A stretch of DNA of 37,511 nucleotides, taken from contig JAGWVJ010000017.1 in NCBI GenBank assembly GCA_018970945.1, forward strand, positions 1 through 37,511, given 5' to 3'. The DNA comes from Cyanobacteria bacterium REEB417 (lineage in GTDB: Bacteria; Cyanobacteriota; Cyanobacteriia; PCC-6307; Cyanobiaceae). The position numbers were made by a program, and so were the translations under genes. The notes below the pieces were generated by a model that had not been told where the DNA came from, searched no databases, and was given only the letters and a program-made list of their open reading frames with translations. This document shows, piece after piece, positions 23,485-31,689 of the stretch. The first letter of the stretch is position 1. The number at the start of each line of letters is the position of its first letter.

Positions 23485-24090
23485 GTGGCGCGCAGCTTTG
23501 CCCAGATGGCTCGCTCCGCTGAGCAGAGCAGCCGCACGGTCCAGGTCCCCAAGGTCGCCCTCGACGAGCCCCCGATGACGATCTGCACCCTGGGGTCCCA
23601 GGAGCTGCGACAGAGCGCCCGGCGCATCAGCAAGGTCGATGAGTCGGTGCGCGATCTGGCCCGTGACATGTTGCGCAGCATGTACAGCAGCAGCGGCATT
23701 GGTCTGGCGGCACCCCAGGTCGGCATTCACAAGCAGTTGCTGGTGATCGATCTCGATCCTGAGAATGCCGCCACGCCCCCGATGGTGCTGATCAATCCGG
23801 AGATCCGCTCGTTCGGCTCGGCGATCGAGACCTACGAAGAGGGTTGCCTCAGCATCCCCGGTGTCTACCTCAACGTGGTGCGTCCATCGGTGGTCGAGGT
23901 CACCTACCGCGATGAGCAAGGCCGGCCCCAGCGCCTCAAGGCCGACGGGCTGCTGTCGCGCTGTATCCAGCACGAAATGGACCATCTCAACGGAGTGCTC
24001 TTTGTCGACCGGGTCACCGACGAGCTCAGCCTTAACGAAGGTCTGCAGCAGAAGGGCTTCGACCGGGCCGACGTGCACTCGATCCGCTGA
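23485..24090 (+). CDS. def: Peptide deformylase
   Basis: All three deformylase motifs are intact: GIGLAAPQVG at 71-80, EEGCLSIPG with the metal cysteine at 121, and QHEMDHLNG with the metal histidines at 163 and 167 and catalytic glutamate at 164. The enzyme removes the formyl group from new proteins using ferrous iron. The N-terminal extension before the first motif (MARSFAQMARSAEQ) is typical of picocyanobacterial enzymes. I chose the GTG at 23485, giving 201 residues; a TTG three codons earlier is the edge of the open frame. It diverges from the S9 peptidase gene, and a small membrane protein gene follows 36 bases later. Confidence 0.96.
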   Translation: MARSFAQMARSAEQSSRTVQVPKVALDEPPMTICTLGSQELRQSARRISKVDESVRDLARDMLRSMYSSSGIGLAAPQVGIHKQLLVIDLDPENAATPPMVLINPEIRSFGSAIETYEEGCLSIPGVYLNVVRPSVVEVTYRDEQGRPQRLKADGLLSRCIQHEMDHLNGVLFVDRVTDELSLNEGLQQKGFDRADVHSIR

Positions 24091-24126
24091 ATTCGAACCC
24101 TTGAATTCGATCCCCTGAGCGCCCCG

Positions 24127-24324
24127 ATGACGATGAAACCACTGGCGGGCCTGTTTCTGGCCCTAGCGTGTGTGCTTGGGATCGCAGCCACCGGTTCGAT
24201 CTTTGAGTTGGCCTATGGCGATCCCGAACTCGGATTGCAGGCCACCCGACTGATTCTGGGCGGTAGCCTCCCCGGCGCCGTTGTGGCCCTGGTGCTGGCG
24301 ATCCGCATCAACAAACCGGCCTGA
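24127..24324 (+). CDS. Small two-helix membrane protein
   Basis: The gene encodes 65 residues, with a hydrophobic helix at about 5-27 (LAGLFLALACVLGIAA) and a second at about 43-60, joined by ELAYGDPELGLQATR. The ending INKPA is short and polar. It lies 36 bases after def and may share its transcript. No named family is recognised, but codon use, the membrane pattern and position support a real gene. A second ATG two codons downstream is an equally good start. Confidence 0.65.
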   Translation: MTMKPLAGLFLALACVLGIAATGSIFELAYGDPELGLQATRLILGGSLPGAVVALVLAIRINKPA

Positions 24325-24352
24325 GCCCCTGGCCCCAGCGCGCCAGCGGCCA

Positions 24353-24358
24353 TACGAT
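24353..24358 (+). promoter_or_regulatory. Predicted -10 box for the DUF3747 gene
   Basis: TACGAT sits 23 bases before the ATG at 24382 in the 57-base gap after the small membrane protein gene. No convincing -35 element is seen. Confidence 0.3.
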
Positions 24359-24381
24359 TTGTCCCGATACCGGATTCACCG

Positions 24382-25074
24382 ATGCGCTGGTCTGCACTGT
24401 GCTCAAGCCCAGCTGTGACGGCTTCGCTGATGGCCGCCACCGCCCTCCAGGCAGCTTGCCTGACGGCTGGCGTTCAAGCCCGTCAGCTGTTTGACGCGGT
24501 CGAGGTGGATCAGGCGCGCTTCGTGGTTGTGGCCGTACCGGTCGGCAGCAGCGGCACCAAGGCCCAGCTGCAGATCTATGAGCAGATCGATTCCCGCCGG
24601 CGAGCCTGTTTTGAGACCAGCGGCAGCAACCCGGTCGCCGTGGCGCCGTTGCTGGGCACCTTCGACTTCACCGGGATCTGTCGTCGCTACATCGACTCCC
24701 AGGGCTACTCGGTCAGGGTGGGCAGCGAAGACCTGGGCAGTGGCTACCGCTTCGTGGTCCGCAAGGTCGGCACTGACAACCTGCTGCTGGCCGCGCCGGC
24801 GGGCGGGGCAGGGGGCAAGCCCGAGATGCTGGTGGGCCGCACCTACGGCACCGCCGGGCCCACGGCCTTTCTGGCCTTCACATTGGAACCCGGCTGGCGG
24901 GTGATGCGCCGTGCCTATGGCGGCCGGGGCCTGGGTCATGTCTATCTGTATCGCGAGGGTTGGCCGGGCGATGCCCAGACAGGCACCGCGCCCAGCCCTG
25001 GGGCCCCAACGGCCACCTCGAGCCGTGACTCCCAGGCGTCAGCCCAGGTGCCGCCCGTGCCACCGCTGCGTTGA
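24382..25074 (+). CDS. DUF3747 secreted protein
   Basis: The 230-residue protein has an N-terminal signal-like hydrophobic segment (about residues 9-32) with a probable cleavage near GVQARQLFD. The mature part carries the DUF3747 pattern found in cyanobacteria: LFDAVEVDQARFVVVAVPVG, QLQIYEQIDSRRRACFE, LLGTFDFTGICRRYIDSQGY and SVRVGSEDLGSGYRFVVRK. The C terminus (about 195-230) is low-complexity, rich in proline, serine and threonine. The role is unknown; a periplasmic or outer-envelope location is inferred. It has its own likely promoter and is followed by rpsU. Confidence 0.8.
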   Translation: MRWSALCSSPAVTASLMAATALQAACLTAGVQARQLFDAVEVDQARFVVVAVPVGSSGTKAQLQIYEQIDSRRRACFETSGSNPVAVAPLLGTFDFTGICRRYIDSQGYSVRVGSEDLGSGYRFVVRKVGTDNLLLAAPAGGAGGKPEMLVGRTYGTAGPTAFLAFTLEPGWRVMRRAYGGRGLGHVYLYREGWPGDAQTGTAPSPGAPTATSSRDSQASAQVPPVPPLR

Positions 25075-25102
25075 GGGGGCAGGGTCGATGTCGGCCGCTT
25101 GC

Positions 25103-25108
25103 TAGAGT
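25103..25108 (+). promoter_or_regulatory. Predicted -10 box for rpsU
   Basis: TAGAGT, preceded by TTGC, lies 30 bases before the rpsU ATG and resembles a sigma70 -10 box. No -35 hexamer is obvious. Confidence 0.35.
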
Positions 25109-25138
25109 TGGCCTTCTGACATTGCGATCACCGGCTTC

Positions 25139-25309
25139 ATGACCCAGGTCACCGTGGGCGAAAACGAGGGCATTGAATCGGCCCTGCGCCGTTTCAAGCG
25201 CCAGGTCTCCAAAGCCGGGATCTTTGCCGACCTCAAGCGTCTGCGCCACCACGAGACCCCAACCGAGAAGTACAAGCGCAAGGCCCAGCAGCGCCGCCGC
25301 CGCCGTTGA
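25139..25309 (+). CDS. rpsU: 30S ribosomal protein S21 (bS21)
   Basis: The 56-residue frame reads [20 protein letters not shown] and continues through [20 protein letters not shown] to a run of arginines, an unmistakable bS21 sequence. S21 joins the small ribosomal subunit platform and helps start translation. The protein is strongly basic, and the length is normal for cyanobacteria. The gene stands between the DUF3747 gene and the convergent yifB gene. The 98 bases after its stop contain a GGCTGCAGCC palindrome but no T-run, so no clear terminator is called. Confidence 0.95.
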   Translation: MTQVTVGENEGIESALRRFKRQVSKAGIFADLKRLRHHETPTEKYKRKAQQRRRRR

Positions 25310-25407
25310 TTGCGGCTGCAGCCTTGTTCGTTTGCCCGTTGCTCATCAGCTGACAAGCCTGTGACGTTCCTTGCTTGTGAAGCTGAGCACCCCGTCTGAA
25401 ATCTTCT

Positions 25408-26961
25408 TCAGCTGATCTGGTCGAACGACCTGTAGCTCAAGGCCTCGCCAAGCTCACTCACGCCGATCTTGCGGGCGCCATTGAGATCAGCGATCGTCTG
25501 TGCGACCCGCAGCACGCGATCTGCTGATCTGCTGCTCAGGCGGCGTGCCCTTATCGCCTGTTGCCATAGGGTGAGTGCCGTGTCATCGATCTGCACACAC
25601 CGGCGAAATGCTGGGGCGCTGAGGCTCCCATTGCTCAGCCTGTCGCGGTTGCGACGCTGCATGCGCTCTCGAGCCTCCCGCACACGTGCCGCCACCCCTG
25701 CCGTGTTCTCGCTGCCTGCAGGTTCCGGGGCCACGGGGCGGGGGCGGTAGCACTGGCCCATCTGTTCGGCCGTTACAGGCTGCACCACCACCTGCAGATC
25801 AAGCCGGTCGAGCAGCGGTCCCGACAGCCGTGCCCAGTACCGGGCACGGCGTGACGGCAGGCATTGGCAACGCGCACTGTCGTGGCCATGCCAACCGCAG
25901 GGGCAGGGGTTGGTCGCGGCGACCAGGGTGGTGCGGCAGGGGAAACAGGCCTGCAGCCGGGACCGGTGGATCCAGATCTCGCCCGATTCGAGCGGTTGCC
26001 GCAGTTGATCGAGCACATCCCTGGGGAATTCGGCCAGTTCATCGAGAAACAGCACCCCGTGATGGGCGAGGCTGAGCTCGCCCGGTCGGGGGTTGCCGCC
26101 GCCGCCGATCAGGGCCGTGGCCGAGCAGCTGTGGTGCGGGCTGCGAAACGGCCGTTCGCTGATCAGCCCGGGGCCGTGCTGCAGCAGTCCTGCCACCGAA
26201 TGGATCTGGGTGATGGCCAGGGCTTCGGCTTCGCTCAACGGAGGCAGCAGGCCGGGCAGCCGGCGGGCCAGCATTGTCTTGCCGCTGCCCGGCGGGCCCA
26301 CCAGCAGCAGGTGGTGCTCGCCGGCGGCAGCGATCTCCAGCGCCCTGCGGCCGTGGCTCTGGCCCTGAACATCGGCCAGATCAACCGCAGCGGCGGCGGG
26401 GGGGCGCGGCGGCAGCAACCGGGGTTGTGGCTGGTCTTGCCGCGATGGGCCATCAGGGCTCAGCAGCTCCAGGGCCTGACGCAGCGAAGCAGCCCCCCAG
26501 ATGCCAAGACCATCGACGAGAGCTGCCTCGGCGCCGTTGGCTTCGGCCACCAGCAGGGCACGGGCACCCGCCCGGCGGGCGGCGATCGCCAGGGCCAGCA
26601 CACCCCGGATCGGCCGCAGCTGGCCATCCAGTCCCAGCTCGGCAGCGCACCAGAGCCCCGCGAGTCGCTCAGGCGGCAGCTGTCCACTGGCCACCAGCAG
26701 GGCCAGGGCGATCGGCAGGTCAAAGCCCGTTCCCTCCTTGCGCAGCGCCGCAGGGGCCAGGTTCACCACGATGCGGGTCAAGGGGACCCGCAGACCGCTG
26801 TTGCGCAGCGCCGAGCGCAGCCGCTCGCGGGACTCGTGGATGGCGGTGTCGGCCAGGCCCACCATCTGCAGGGCCGGGAGGCCTGGGCCCAGATCCACCT
26901 CCACATCAACCGGGATGGCTTCGAGTCCCTGCAGGGTTGCCGTGGTGCAACGTGCCAGCAT
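25408..26961 (-). CDS. YifB/ComM-family Mg-chelatase-like AAA+ ATPase
   Basis: The 517-residue protein from the ATG at 26961 starts MLARCTTATLQGLEAIPVDV, typical of the family. An N-terminal ChlI-like domain (about 1-165) precedes an AAA+ domain with Walker A GPPGSGKT, Walker B VLFLDELAEF and a cysteine-rich loop CPCGWHGH plus CQC, then the Mg-chelatase C-terminal domain. ComM in competent bacteria is a hexameric helicase that drives branch migration during integration of transformed DNA, so this is probably its counterpart; picocyanobacteria are known to carry competence genes. The frame is open eleven codons upstream, but the ATG matches the family start. It diverges from the HIT gene across 50 bases. 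Confidence 0.9.
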   Translation of the reverse strand: MLARCTTATLQGLEAIPVDVEVDLGPGLPALQMVGLADTAIHESRERLRSALRNSGLRVPLTRIVVNLAPAALRKEGTGFDLPIALALLVASGQLPPERLAGLWCAAELGLDGQLRPIRGVLALAIAARRAGARALLVAEANGAEAALVDGLGIWGAASLRQALELLSPDGPSRQDQPQPRLLPPRPPAAAAVDLADVQGQSHGRRALEIAAAGEHHLLLVGPPGSGKTMLARRLPGLLPPLSEAEALAITQIHSVAGLLQHGPGLISERPFRSPHHSCSATALIGGGGNPRPGELSLAHHGVLFLDELAEFPRDVLDQLRQPLESGEIWIHRSRLQACFPCRTTLVAATNPCPCGWHGHDSARCQCLPSRRARYWARLSGPLLDRLDLQVVVQPVTAEQMGQCYRPRPVAPEPAGSENTAGVAARVREARERMQRRNRDRLSNGSLSAPAFRRCVQIDDTALTLWQQAIRARRLSSRSADRVLRVAQTIADLNGARKIGVSELGEALSYRSFDQIS

Positions 26962-27011
26962 GCGGTGATCAGGCTTCTGTCTGATCAGTGCCACCCCCTG
27001 TCACATCGGCC

Positions 27012-27359
27012 ATGGCTTCTGACGGCGACACCGTCTTCGGCAAGATTCTGCGGGGCGAGATCCCCTGCGATCAGGTGTATGGCGATGATCTGTGCATCGC
27101 CTTCCGCGATGGGCAGCCCCAGGCGCCGGTGCACCTGCTGGTGATCCCGCGCGAACCCATCCCTCAGCTGGCCGATGCCACTGATGCCCATCAGCAGCTT
27201 CTTGGCCATCTGTTGCTGGTTGCCGCCCGGGTCGCCAAGCTGGAAGGCCTGCAGAGCTGGCGCACGGTGATCAACAGCGGGGCCGAGGCCGGCCAGACCG
27301 TGTTCCATCTGCATGTGCATGTGATCGGCGGGCGGCCCCTGGCCTGGCCGCCCGGCTGA
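27012..27359 (+). CDS. HIT-family nucleotide hydrolase/transferase
   Basis: The 115-residue protein starts MASDGDTVFGKILRGEIPCD and ends with the catalytic histidine triad HLHVHVIGGRPLAWPPG. The segment INSGAEAGQTVFHLH is typical of the Hint (histidine-triad nucleotide-binding) branch, which hydrolyses AMP-linked compounds such as adenosine phosphoramidates. An ATG-like start eight codons earlier (26988) is possible but lies before the family start. The ABC transporter gene follows 48 bases later on the same strand. Confidence 0.92.
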   Translation: MASDGDTVFGKILRGEIPCDQVYGDDLCIAFRDGQPQAPVHLLVIPREPIPQLADATDAHQQLLGHLLLVAARVAKLEGLQSWRTVINSGAEAGQTVFHLHVHVIGGRPLAWPPG

Positions 27360-27407
27360 AGCGCCTCGCCTGGCCCACCGCCACAATGGGCCGAGCATGC
27401 GATCCCC

Positions 27408-29420
27408 ATGAATCTCTTACAGGCCCTGCGGGCCCAGCTTGGCAAGCTGCAACGCCTGGCCCAGCCCTACTTTCTGCCGCTGGAGACCGGCAACAGCAGC
27501 AGCAGTGCCGGTCAGTTTCTACTGCTTGTGCTGGCCCTGCTTGCCATTGTGGTGGGTGTCACGCTGTTGCTGCTCACCGGTGCCGTGACCCTCGCGGGCA
27601 GCATGGTGCCCGAGCTGCGCGACCGCTTCCTGCCCGGTGTGCCCCAGCGGGTGGCTGCTGTGTGGCAGGGCCCCATCGGTGTGGTGGTCATGGCGTTGAT
27701 GGCTGCCGGGATGATCTGCTTTGCAGCGTTTCGCACCCGCCTGCGCCAGGGGCGCTGGGTTCCCTGGTTGCTGATGGGGGTGATCACCTTGCTGATCCTG
27801 GTGATCAACGGCATCAATGTGGGCATCAGTTTTATTGCCCGCAATGTCGACAACGCTCTGGTCGCCTACGACCGCGATGGCTTCTGGAAGACCGTCGCCA
27901 TCTATGCCTTCTGTCTGGTGCTGGCGCTGCCGATCAGGGCGCTGCAGAGTTATCTGATCCCCAAGCTGGGTTTGCTGTGGCGCGAATGGCTCAGTGGGCG
28001 GCTGTTGTCGCGCTATCTGCAGAATCGCGTTTATTACAATCTCAATCCCAATGACGAGTCGAACGAGGAGATCGATAACCCTGATCAGCGCATTTCACAG
28101 GATGCCGCCAGTTTCACTGGCACCAGTCTAAATGTGACGGTTGAAATTCTCTCGGCCTTGCTCACTTTTGTGAGCTTCATCATCGTGCTGTGGAGCATCA
28201 ATGTTCGGCTTGCCCTTGTTTTGCTGGCCTATTCAGTGGCTGGAACGACACTTGTTGTGTTTGCCAGCCGCAAGCTTGTGGCACTGAATTATCAGCAGCT
28301 CAAGCTCGAGGCCGATTTTCGTTATGGATTGGTTCACATCCGCGATAACGCTGAATCGATCGCCTTCTACCGAGGTGAAAACCAGGAGGGCAAAGAAACG
28401 AGCCGCAGGCTCAGTGGGGCAATCCGTAATTATGACCGCCTGATTATCTGGGAGGCGCTCATCAATGTCATTCAGCGCTCCTACGACTACTTTTCGCGTT
28501 TTCTGCCCTGGCTAGTCATCGCGCCGATCTATTTCGCCAAGGGTGTTGATTTCGGTGTCTTCGGTCAGGCCGGCTTCGCCTTTTCAATGGTTTTTTCTTC
28601 GGTTAGTTACATTGTCAATAACATCGAACGTTTGTCGGCGTTTTCAGCATCCATCAGCCGCCTTGAGGGCTTTCAGGGCAAGGTTGAGGAGCTCAGTCGA
28701 GAAGCTGCTCAGCGGCTTGAACACGATGGTCCGGAGGCATCCGAGCCGATGCCCCAACGGCAGGGTTCGATCCTGTTGAGCCATGTGGACCTGCTGCCGC
28801 CCCGCTCGAACCGCTACCTGATCCGCGATCTGAGCCTCACCGTGGATCGGCAGCAGCGGTTGCTGGTGGTGGGTCCCTCAGGTTGTGGCAAGACGTCGTT
28901 TCTGCGGCTGGTGAGCGGTCTCTGGCCGGCCGCCGCTGGCCGGGTGGAGCGTCCTCCGGTGGGTGATCTGCTGTTCATTCCCCAGAAGCCCTACATGGTG
29001 CTGGGCAGCCTGCGCGAACAGCTCAGCTACCCCCAGGCGCCCGATCGCTTCAGTGACGAGCAGCTGCGCCATGTTCTCGAGCAGGTGCGTCTGGCTGAGC
29101 TGGTGAAGCGCTACCCCGACCTTGAAATCAAACAGGATTGGCCCCGGTTGCTCTCGCTGGGTGAGCAGCAGCGCCTGGCCTTTGCCCGACTGCTGCTCAA
29201 TTCCCCCTGTTTCGTGGTGCTTGACGAGGCCACCAGCGCCCTCGATGTGGCGACCGAGTCCTACCTCTACGGTCTGCTGAGCCAGCGGGAGATGGCGTTT
29301 GTCAGTGTTGGTCACCGCCCTACCCTGACGTCCTTCCACGACACTGTTCTCGAGCTCGAGGGTACGGGAAGCTGGCGCTTGCTTCCCGCTGCCGGTTACG
29401 ACCTCACCCGCCATGGCTGA
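27408..29420 (+). CDS. ABC transporter with fused permease and ATPase (SbmA/BacA/ABCD-like)
   Basis: The 670-residue half-transporter has hydrophobic segments at about 38-65, 95-110, 122-146, 160-180 and further pairs to about 420 in the ABC_membrane_2 fold. The ATPase domain follows, with Walker A GPSGCGKTS near 485, a signature LSLGEQQRLAFARLLLN and Walker B CFVVLDEATSALD. ABC_membrane_2 proteins include bacterial YddA and SbmA/BacA and eukaryotic peroxisomal fatty-acid and cobalamin transporters; the substrate here is unknown. The middle of the gene (about 28000-28700) is more AT-rich than either end. The stop overlaps the hli gene by eight bases, so the two are co-translated. Confidence 0.9.
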   Translation: MNLLQALRAQLGKLQRLAQPYFLPLETGNSSSSAGQFLLLVLALLAIVVGVTLLLLTGAVTLAGSMVPELRDRFLPGVPQRVAAVWQGPIGVVVMALMAAGMICFAAFRTRLRQGRWVPWLLMGVITLLILVINGINVGISFIARNVDNALVAYDRDGFWKTVAIYAFCLVLALPIRALQSYLIPKLGLLWREWLSGRLLSRYLQNRVYYNLNPNDESNEEIDNPDQRISQDAASFTGTSLNVTVEILSALLTFVSFIIVLWSINVRLALVLLAYSVAGTTLVVFASRKLVALNYQQLKLEADFRYGLVHIRDNAESIAFYRGENQEGKETSRRLSGAIRNYDRLIIWEALINVIQRSYDYFSRFLPWLVIAPIYFAKGVDFGVFGQAGFAFSMVFSSVSYIVNNIERLSAFSASISRLEGFQGKVEELSREAAQRLEHDGPEASEPMPQRQGSILLSHVDLLPPRSNRYLIRDLSLTVDRQQRLLVVGPSGCGKTSFLRLVSGLWPAAAGRVERPPVGDLLFIPQKPYMVLGSLREQLSYPQAPDRFSDEQLRHVLEQVRLAELVKRYPDLEIKQDWPRLLSLGEQQRLAFARLLLNSPCFVVLDEATSALDVATESYLYGLLSQREMAFVSVGHRPTLTSFHDTVLELEGTGSWRLLPAAGYDLTRHG

Positions 29421-29595
29421 TCCGATGACCACCCCTGAGACCAGTGCCACCACCTCCGAGGTGCCGGCCTTTGGCTGGAGTGCCTATGCCGAACGGGTGA
29501 ACGGTCGCTTTGCCATGGTTGGGTTCGTGGCTGTGCTTCTTGTTGAGCTCGTTAGCCATGACACCTTTCTGCACTGGGCGGGCCTGGTGCCCTGA
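29413..29595 (+). CDS. High-light-inducible protein (Hli/SCP family)
   Basis: The 60-residue protein has a variable N terminus and a single membrane helix with the chlorophyll-binding pattern AERVNGRFAMVGFVAVL: E27, N30 and R32 with AM following. These one-helix LHC relatives bind chlorophyll and carotenoid and protect photosystem assembly under high light or nutrient stress. Its ATG lies inside the last codons of the ABC transporter gene, an eight-base overlap that makes this hli part of the transporter operon and not a free-standing stress gene. The exact hli type cannot be assigned, so no numbered symbol is given. Confidence 0.92.
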   Translation: MADPMTTPETSATTSEVPAFGWSAYAERVNGRFAMVGFVAVLLVELVSHDTFLHWAGLVP

Positions 29596-29602
29596 CGGCT
29601 GG

Positions 29603-30097
29603 TCAGGGCAGCGCCACCAGATCGATCTGCCAGAGCCCGTCGCGGCTCACCTGAACCGCCAGTTGCCGTCCATCGGCGCGTAGGCCGATTGCCGTGGCAA
29701 TGGCCCCTGGTCCCATTGCAATCGGTTGCAGGCTCTGCAGCGAGCGGCGATAGACCACCACCTCACTGCGGCCCTCGAGCTGCCGCACCAGGGCCAGACG
29801 CTCGCCCCGGGCATCGACGCTGACGCTGATCGGCAGAGCGTCGGCCCGGTTGAGTCCGGGCAGGGGCACCGGCTGCTGCTGTTGCAGATCGATCAACTGC
29901 ACCTGCTCGCGGCCGCCCCGTTGTTCGATCACCGCCAGCCAGCGTTCACCCATGGCAGGACTGCGATGGCCGCCGGCCTGTTCGAGCTGGCGGTTGAGAC
30001 CGTTCAGCGGCACCGGCATCGCTCCCATGCAGCCGCTGATCAGGGCCGGCAGCAGGGCGCTCAGCAGCAAACCCGAGGTTAGGCGCGGCGCTCTCAT
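29603..30097 (-). CDS. TolB-like propeller lipoprotein (second of a pair)
   Basis: The 164-residue product from the ATG at 30097 begins MRAPRLTSGLLLSALLPALI with a lipobox ISGC, so it should be a lipoprotein. The rest contains propeller-like strands of the TolB/WD40 type: GERWLAVIEQ, QVQLIDLQ, VSVDARGERLALVRQ and GLRADGRQLAVQVSRDG. Only about three blades are present, too few for a closed propeller. The neighbouring upstream gene encodes a similar partial propeller lipoprotein ten bases away. An in-frame ATG at 30121 overlapping that gene is an alternative start. The function is unknown. Confidence 0.75.
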   Translation of the reverse strand: MRAPRLTSGLLLSALLPALISGCMGAMPVPLNGLNRQLEQAGGHRSPAMGERWLAVIEQRGGREQVQLIDLQQQQPVPLPGLNRADALPISVSVDARGERLALVRQLEGRSEVVVYRRSLQSLQPIAMGPGAIATAIGLRADGRQLAVQVSRDGLWQIDLVALP

Positions 30098-30107
30098 CAC
30101 ACTGCTC

Positions 30108-30677
30108 TCATGGCAGTGCATTGCTGCTGCGCAGCCCTGCAGCGCGGTCGGGTTCCAGCAGGGTCGAGAGGTCAAACAGCTGGACCCGCTGCTGGCCGCC
30201 CTGCACCAGTTGCAGGGCCAGGGTCTGGCCGTCGGGTGCCAGGCTCAGCTGCTCGACCCTGGCGCCGGGCGGTGGCGGCAGACGCAGCAGGCGCCCTGTC
30301 AGCCGATCTTCGATAGCCGCCATGGTCTGGTGGCCCTGCTGCAGAAGCACGGCCAGGTAGCGGCCGTTCCAGCTCAGGGCCGGCGAGCGGTGGGGCAGAT
30401 GGCCGCGCAGGTGTCGCAGGGGCAGCACGCGCCCGCCGGGTTGCTCCTGCAGCAGCACCCTGCTGCGTCCGCTGGCTTCGACGATGCTCGCCAACAGGCG
30501 GCCGTCACCGCTCAGGGCGGGATCGCGGCGTTGCTGGGCGCTCCCCAGCGCGGCAGGGGGAGCCTGGCGTCTGTTGAACAGTCCAAGGTCCATGCTGTCG
30601 CCGTTGCACCCCGCCAGGCCCACGGTGGCGGCGGTGCTGAGCATCACGGCGATTCGAGGGATCCGACGACCAGCCAA
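30108..30677 (-). CDS. TolB-like propeller lipoprotein (first of a pair)
   Basis: The 189-residue product starts at a TTG directly after the ycf66 stop (no gap). Its N terminus MAGRRIPRIAVMLSTAATVG ends in the lipobox LAGC, and an ATG eleven codons in would leave too short a signal, so the TTG is preferred. Propeller-type strands follow: DPALSGDGRLLASIVE, SPALSWNGRYLAVLLQ and LSLAPDGQTLALQLVQ. These are about three TolB-like blades. The next gene encodes a related lipoprotein. No function is recognised. Confidence 0.75.
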   Translation of the reverse strand: MAGRRIPRIAVMLSTAATVGLAGCNGDSMDLGLFNRRQAPPAALGSAQQRRDPALSGDGRLLASIVEASGRSRVLLQEQPGGRVLPLRHLRGHLPHRSPALSWNGRYLAVLLQQGHQTMAAIEDRLTGRLLRLPPPPGARVEQLSLAPDGQTLALQLVQGGQQRVQLFDLSTLLEPDRAAGLRSSNALP

Positions 30678-31604
30678 TCAGTCGTCAAACCGCGAGGAGT
30701 TGTCGCGCGGCCTTGGCTCGCGTGCAGCGGGGCTCTCGGGAGCCGGCCGTGTGTTCGGTGGGGTGCTCGGCGAGGCATTCGACACGCCACCTTCAACGGG
30801 GCGAAAGTCGGCATCGCTAATACCCGCCTGGGTCGCCCGGTTGCTGCGCAGCGGTTCACCCAATGGTGCTCTCACCGCCGCTGTCTGGGATGCGGCAGTT
30901 GGTGTTGCCGGACCCGGTCCGCGTCGGCTCGAGCGGGGCATGGCGTCGTCGCTTGCCGCGGGACGGCTGCCGCGTCGGGGTTCGGGGCGGTTGTCGCGCT
31001 CACGGCGACGGGCGCCGAATTCGGGTGCTTCGGTGCTGCCGGAGCCGCCGGCACTCCAGCGCGAGGGACGCCGGGGTTCGGGCGCTTCGCGCTCCCAACC
31101 CTCTGCGGCACCGCGTCGGCTGGCGGCCCGCTCCGGAATGGCGGCACGGCTGCTGGGACGGCGCGGCCGGTAGAAATCGTCGGCTTCGTCGTCGTCGCGA
31201 CTGGGGATGCGCCGCCGGATCGGCTCGGGTTCGTCAAAGCGGTCCACGCCGGAATCCCAGCTGCGCCCGCCCATCTGCGGCCTGTAGGGGGCTGGCGGCT
31301 CGTCGTCCTCGAAGTAGGACGAGCGGCGGGCCTGCTCGGTGGTCACTCCCCGCAGGCGCACGCTCTCGTAGGCAAAGAAGACGGTGGTGCCGGCGAGCAA
31401 AAACTGCCCGAACTGCAGGATCGGGTCGAGGCGCCAGCCCTGAAAGAAGAGGATGCCGCCGCAGAGCAGGCCTACGGCGGCGAAGAAGACGTCGTAATCA
31501 CGGGCCAGGGCCGGCTTGAAGCTGCGCATGAAATACAGCAGTGCACCACCCACGGCGAGCACGATGCCGACGATGCTGGCCCAGTTGAGGCTGGCGTTGA
31601 CCAC
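30678..31604 (-). CDS. ycf66: Ycf66-family protein with a long charged tail
   Basis: The first 95 residues match Ycf66: VNASLNWASIVGIVLAVGG, LYFMRSFKPALARDYDVFFA and GGILFFQGWRLDPILQFGQF, with about three or four short membrane helices. The protein occurs in cyanobacteria and some plastids and its function is not established. Residues about 110-308 form a disordered tail rich in arginine, proline, glutamate and serine, much longer than the membrane part. The start is a GTG. It lies downstream of psbX on the same strand and is followed without a gap by two lipoprotein genes, suggesting a psbX-ycf66-lipoprotein transcript or set of transcripts. Confidence 0.88.
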   Translation of the reverse strand: MVNASLNWASIVGIVLAVGGALLYFMRSFKPALARDYDVFFAAVGLLCGGILFFQGWRLDPILQFGQFLLAGTTVFFAYESVRLRGVTTEQARRSSYFEDDEPPAPYRPQMGGRSWDSGVDRFDEPEPIRRRIPSRDDDEADDFYRPRRPSSRAAIPERAASRRGAAEGWEREAPEPRRPSRWSAGGSGSTEAPEFGARRRERDNRPEPRRGSRPAASDDAMPRSSRRGPGPATPTAASQTAAVRAPLGEPLRSNRATQAGISDADFRPVEGGVSNASPSTPPNTRPAPESPAAREPRPRDNSSRFDD

Positions 31605-31618
31605 GCGGTGTCACCCTG

Positions 31619-31655
31619 GTGAACCCAGCCCGCACGGGCAAGGGAATTGGTTCAC
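31619..31655. repeat. Nested inverted repeat between psbX and ycf66
   Basis: GTGAACC at 31619-31625 pairs with GGTTCAC at 31649-31655, and an inner GCCCG/CGGGC pair with a CA loop lies at 31628-31639. The structure is 15 bases upstream of the ycf66 GTG and has no T-run, so it could be a leader structure, an mRNA processing site or an attenuator between psbX and ycf66. Confidence 0.35.
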
Positions 31656-31689
31656 TCAGTTTAGGGACCCTGTCAGGAGGGCTCCTCGA

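Noticed and set aside
25310-25407. Terminator after rpsU from the GGCTGCAGCC palindrome
   Set aside because: The palindrome leaves no loop and no T-run follows.
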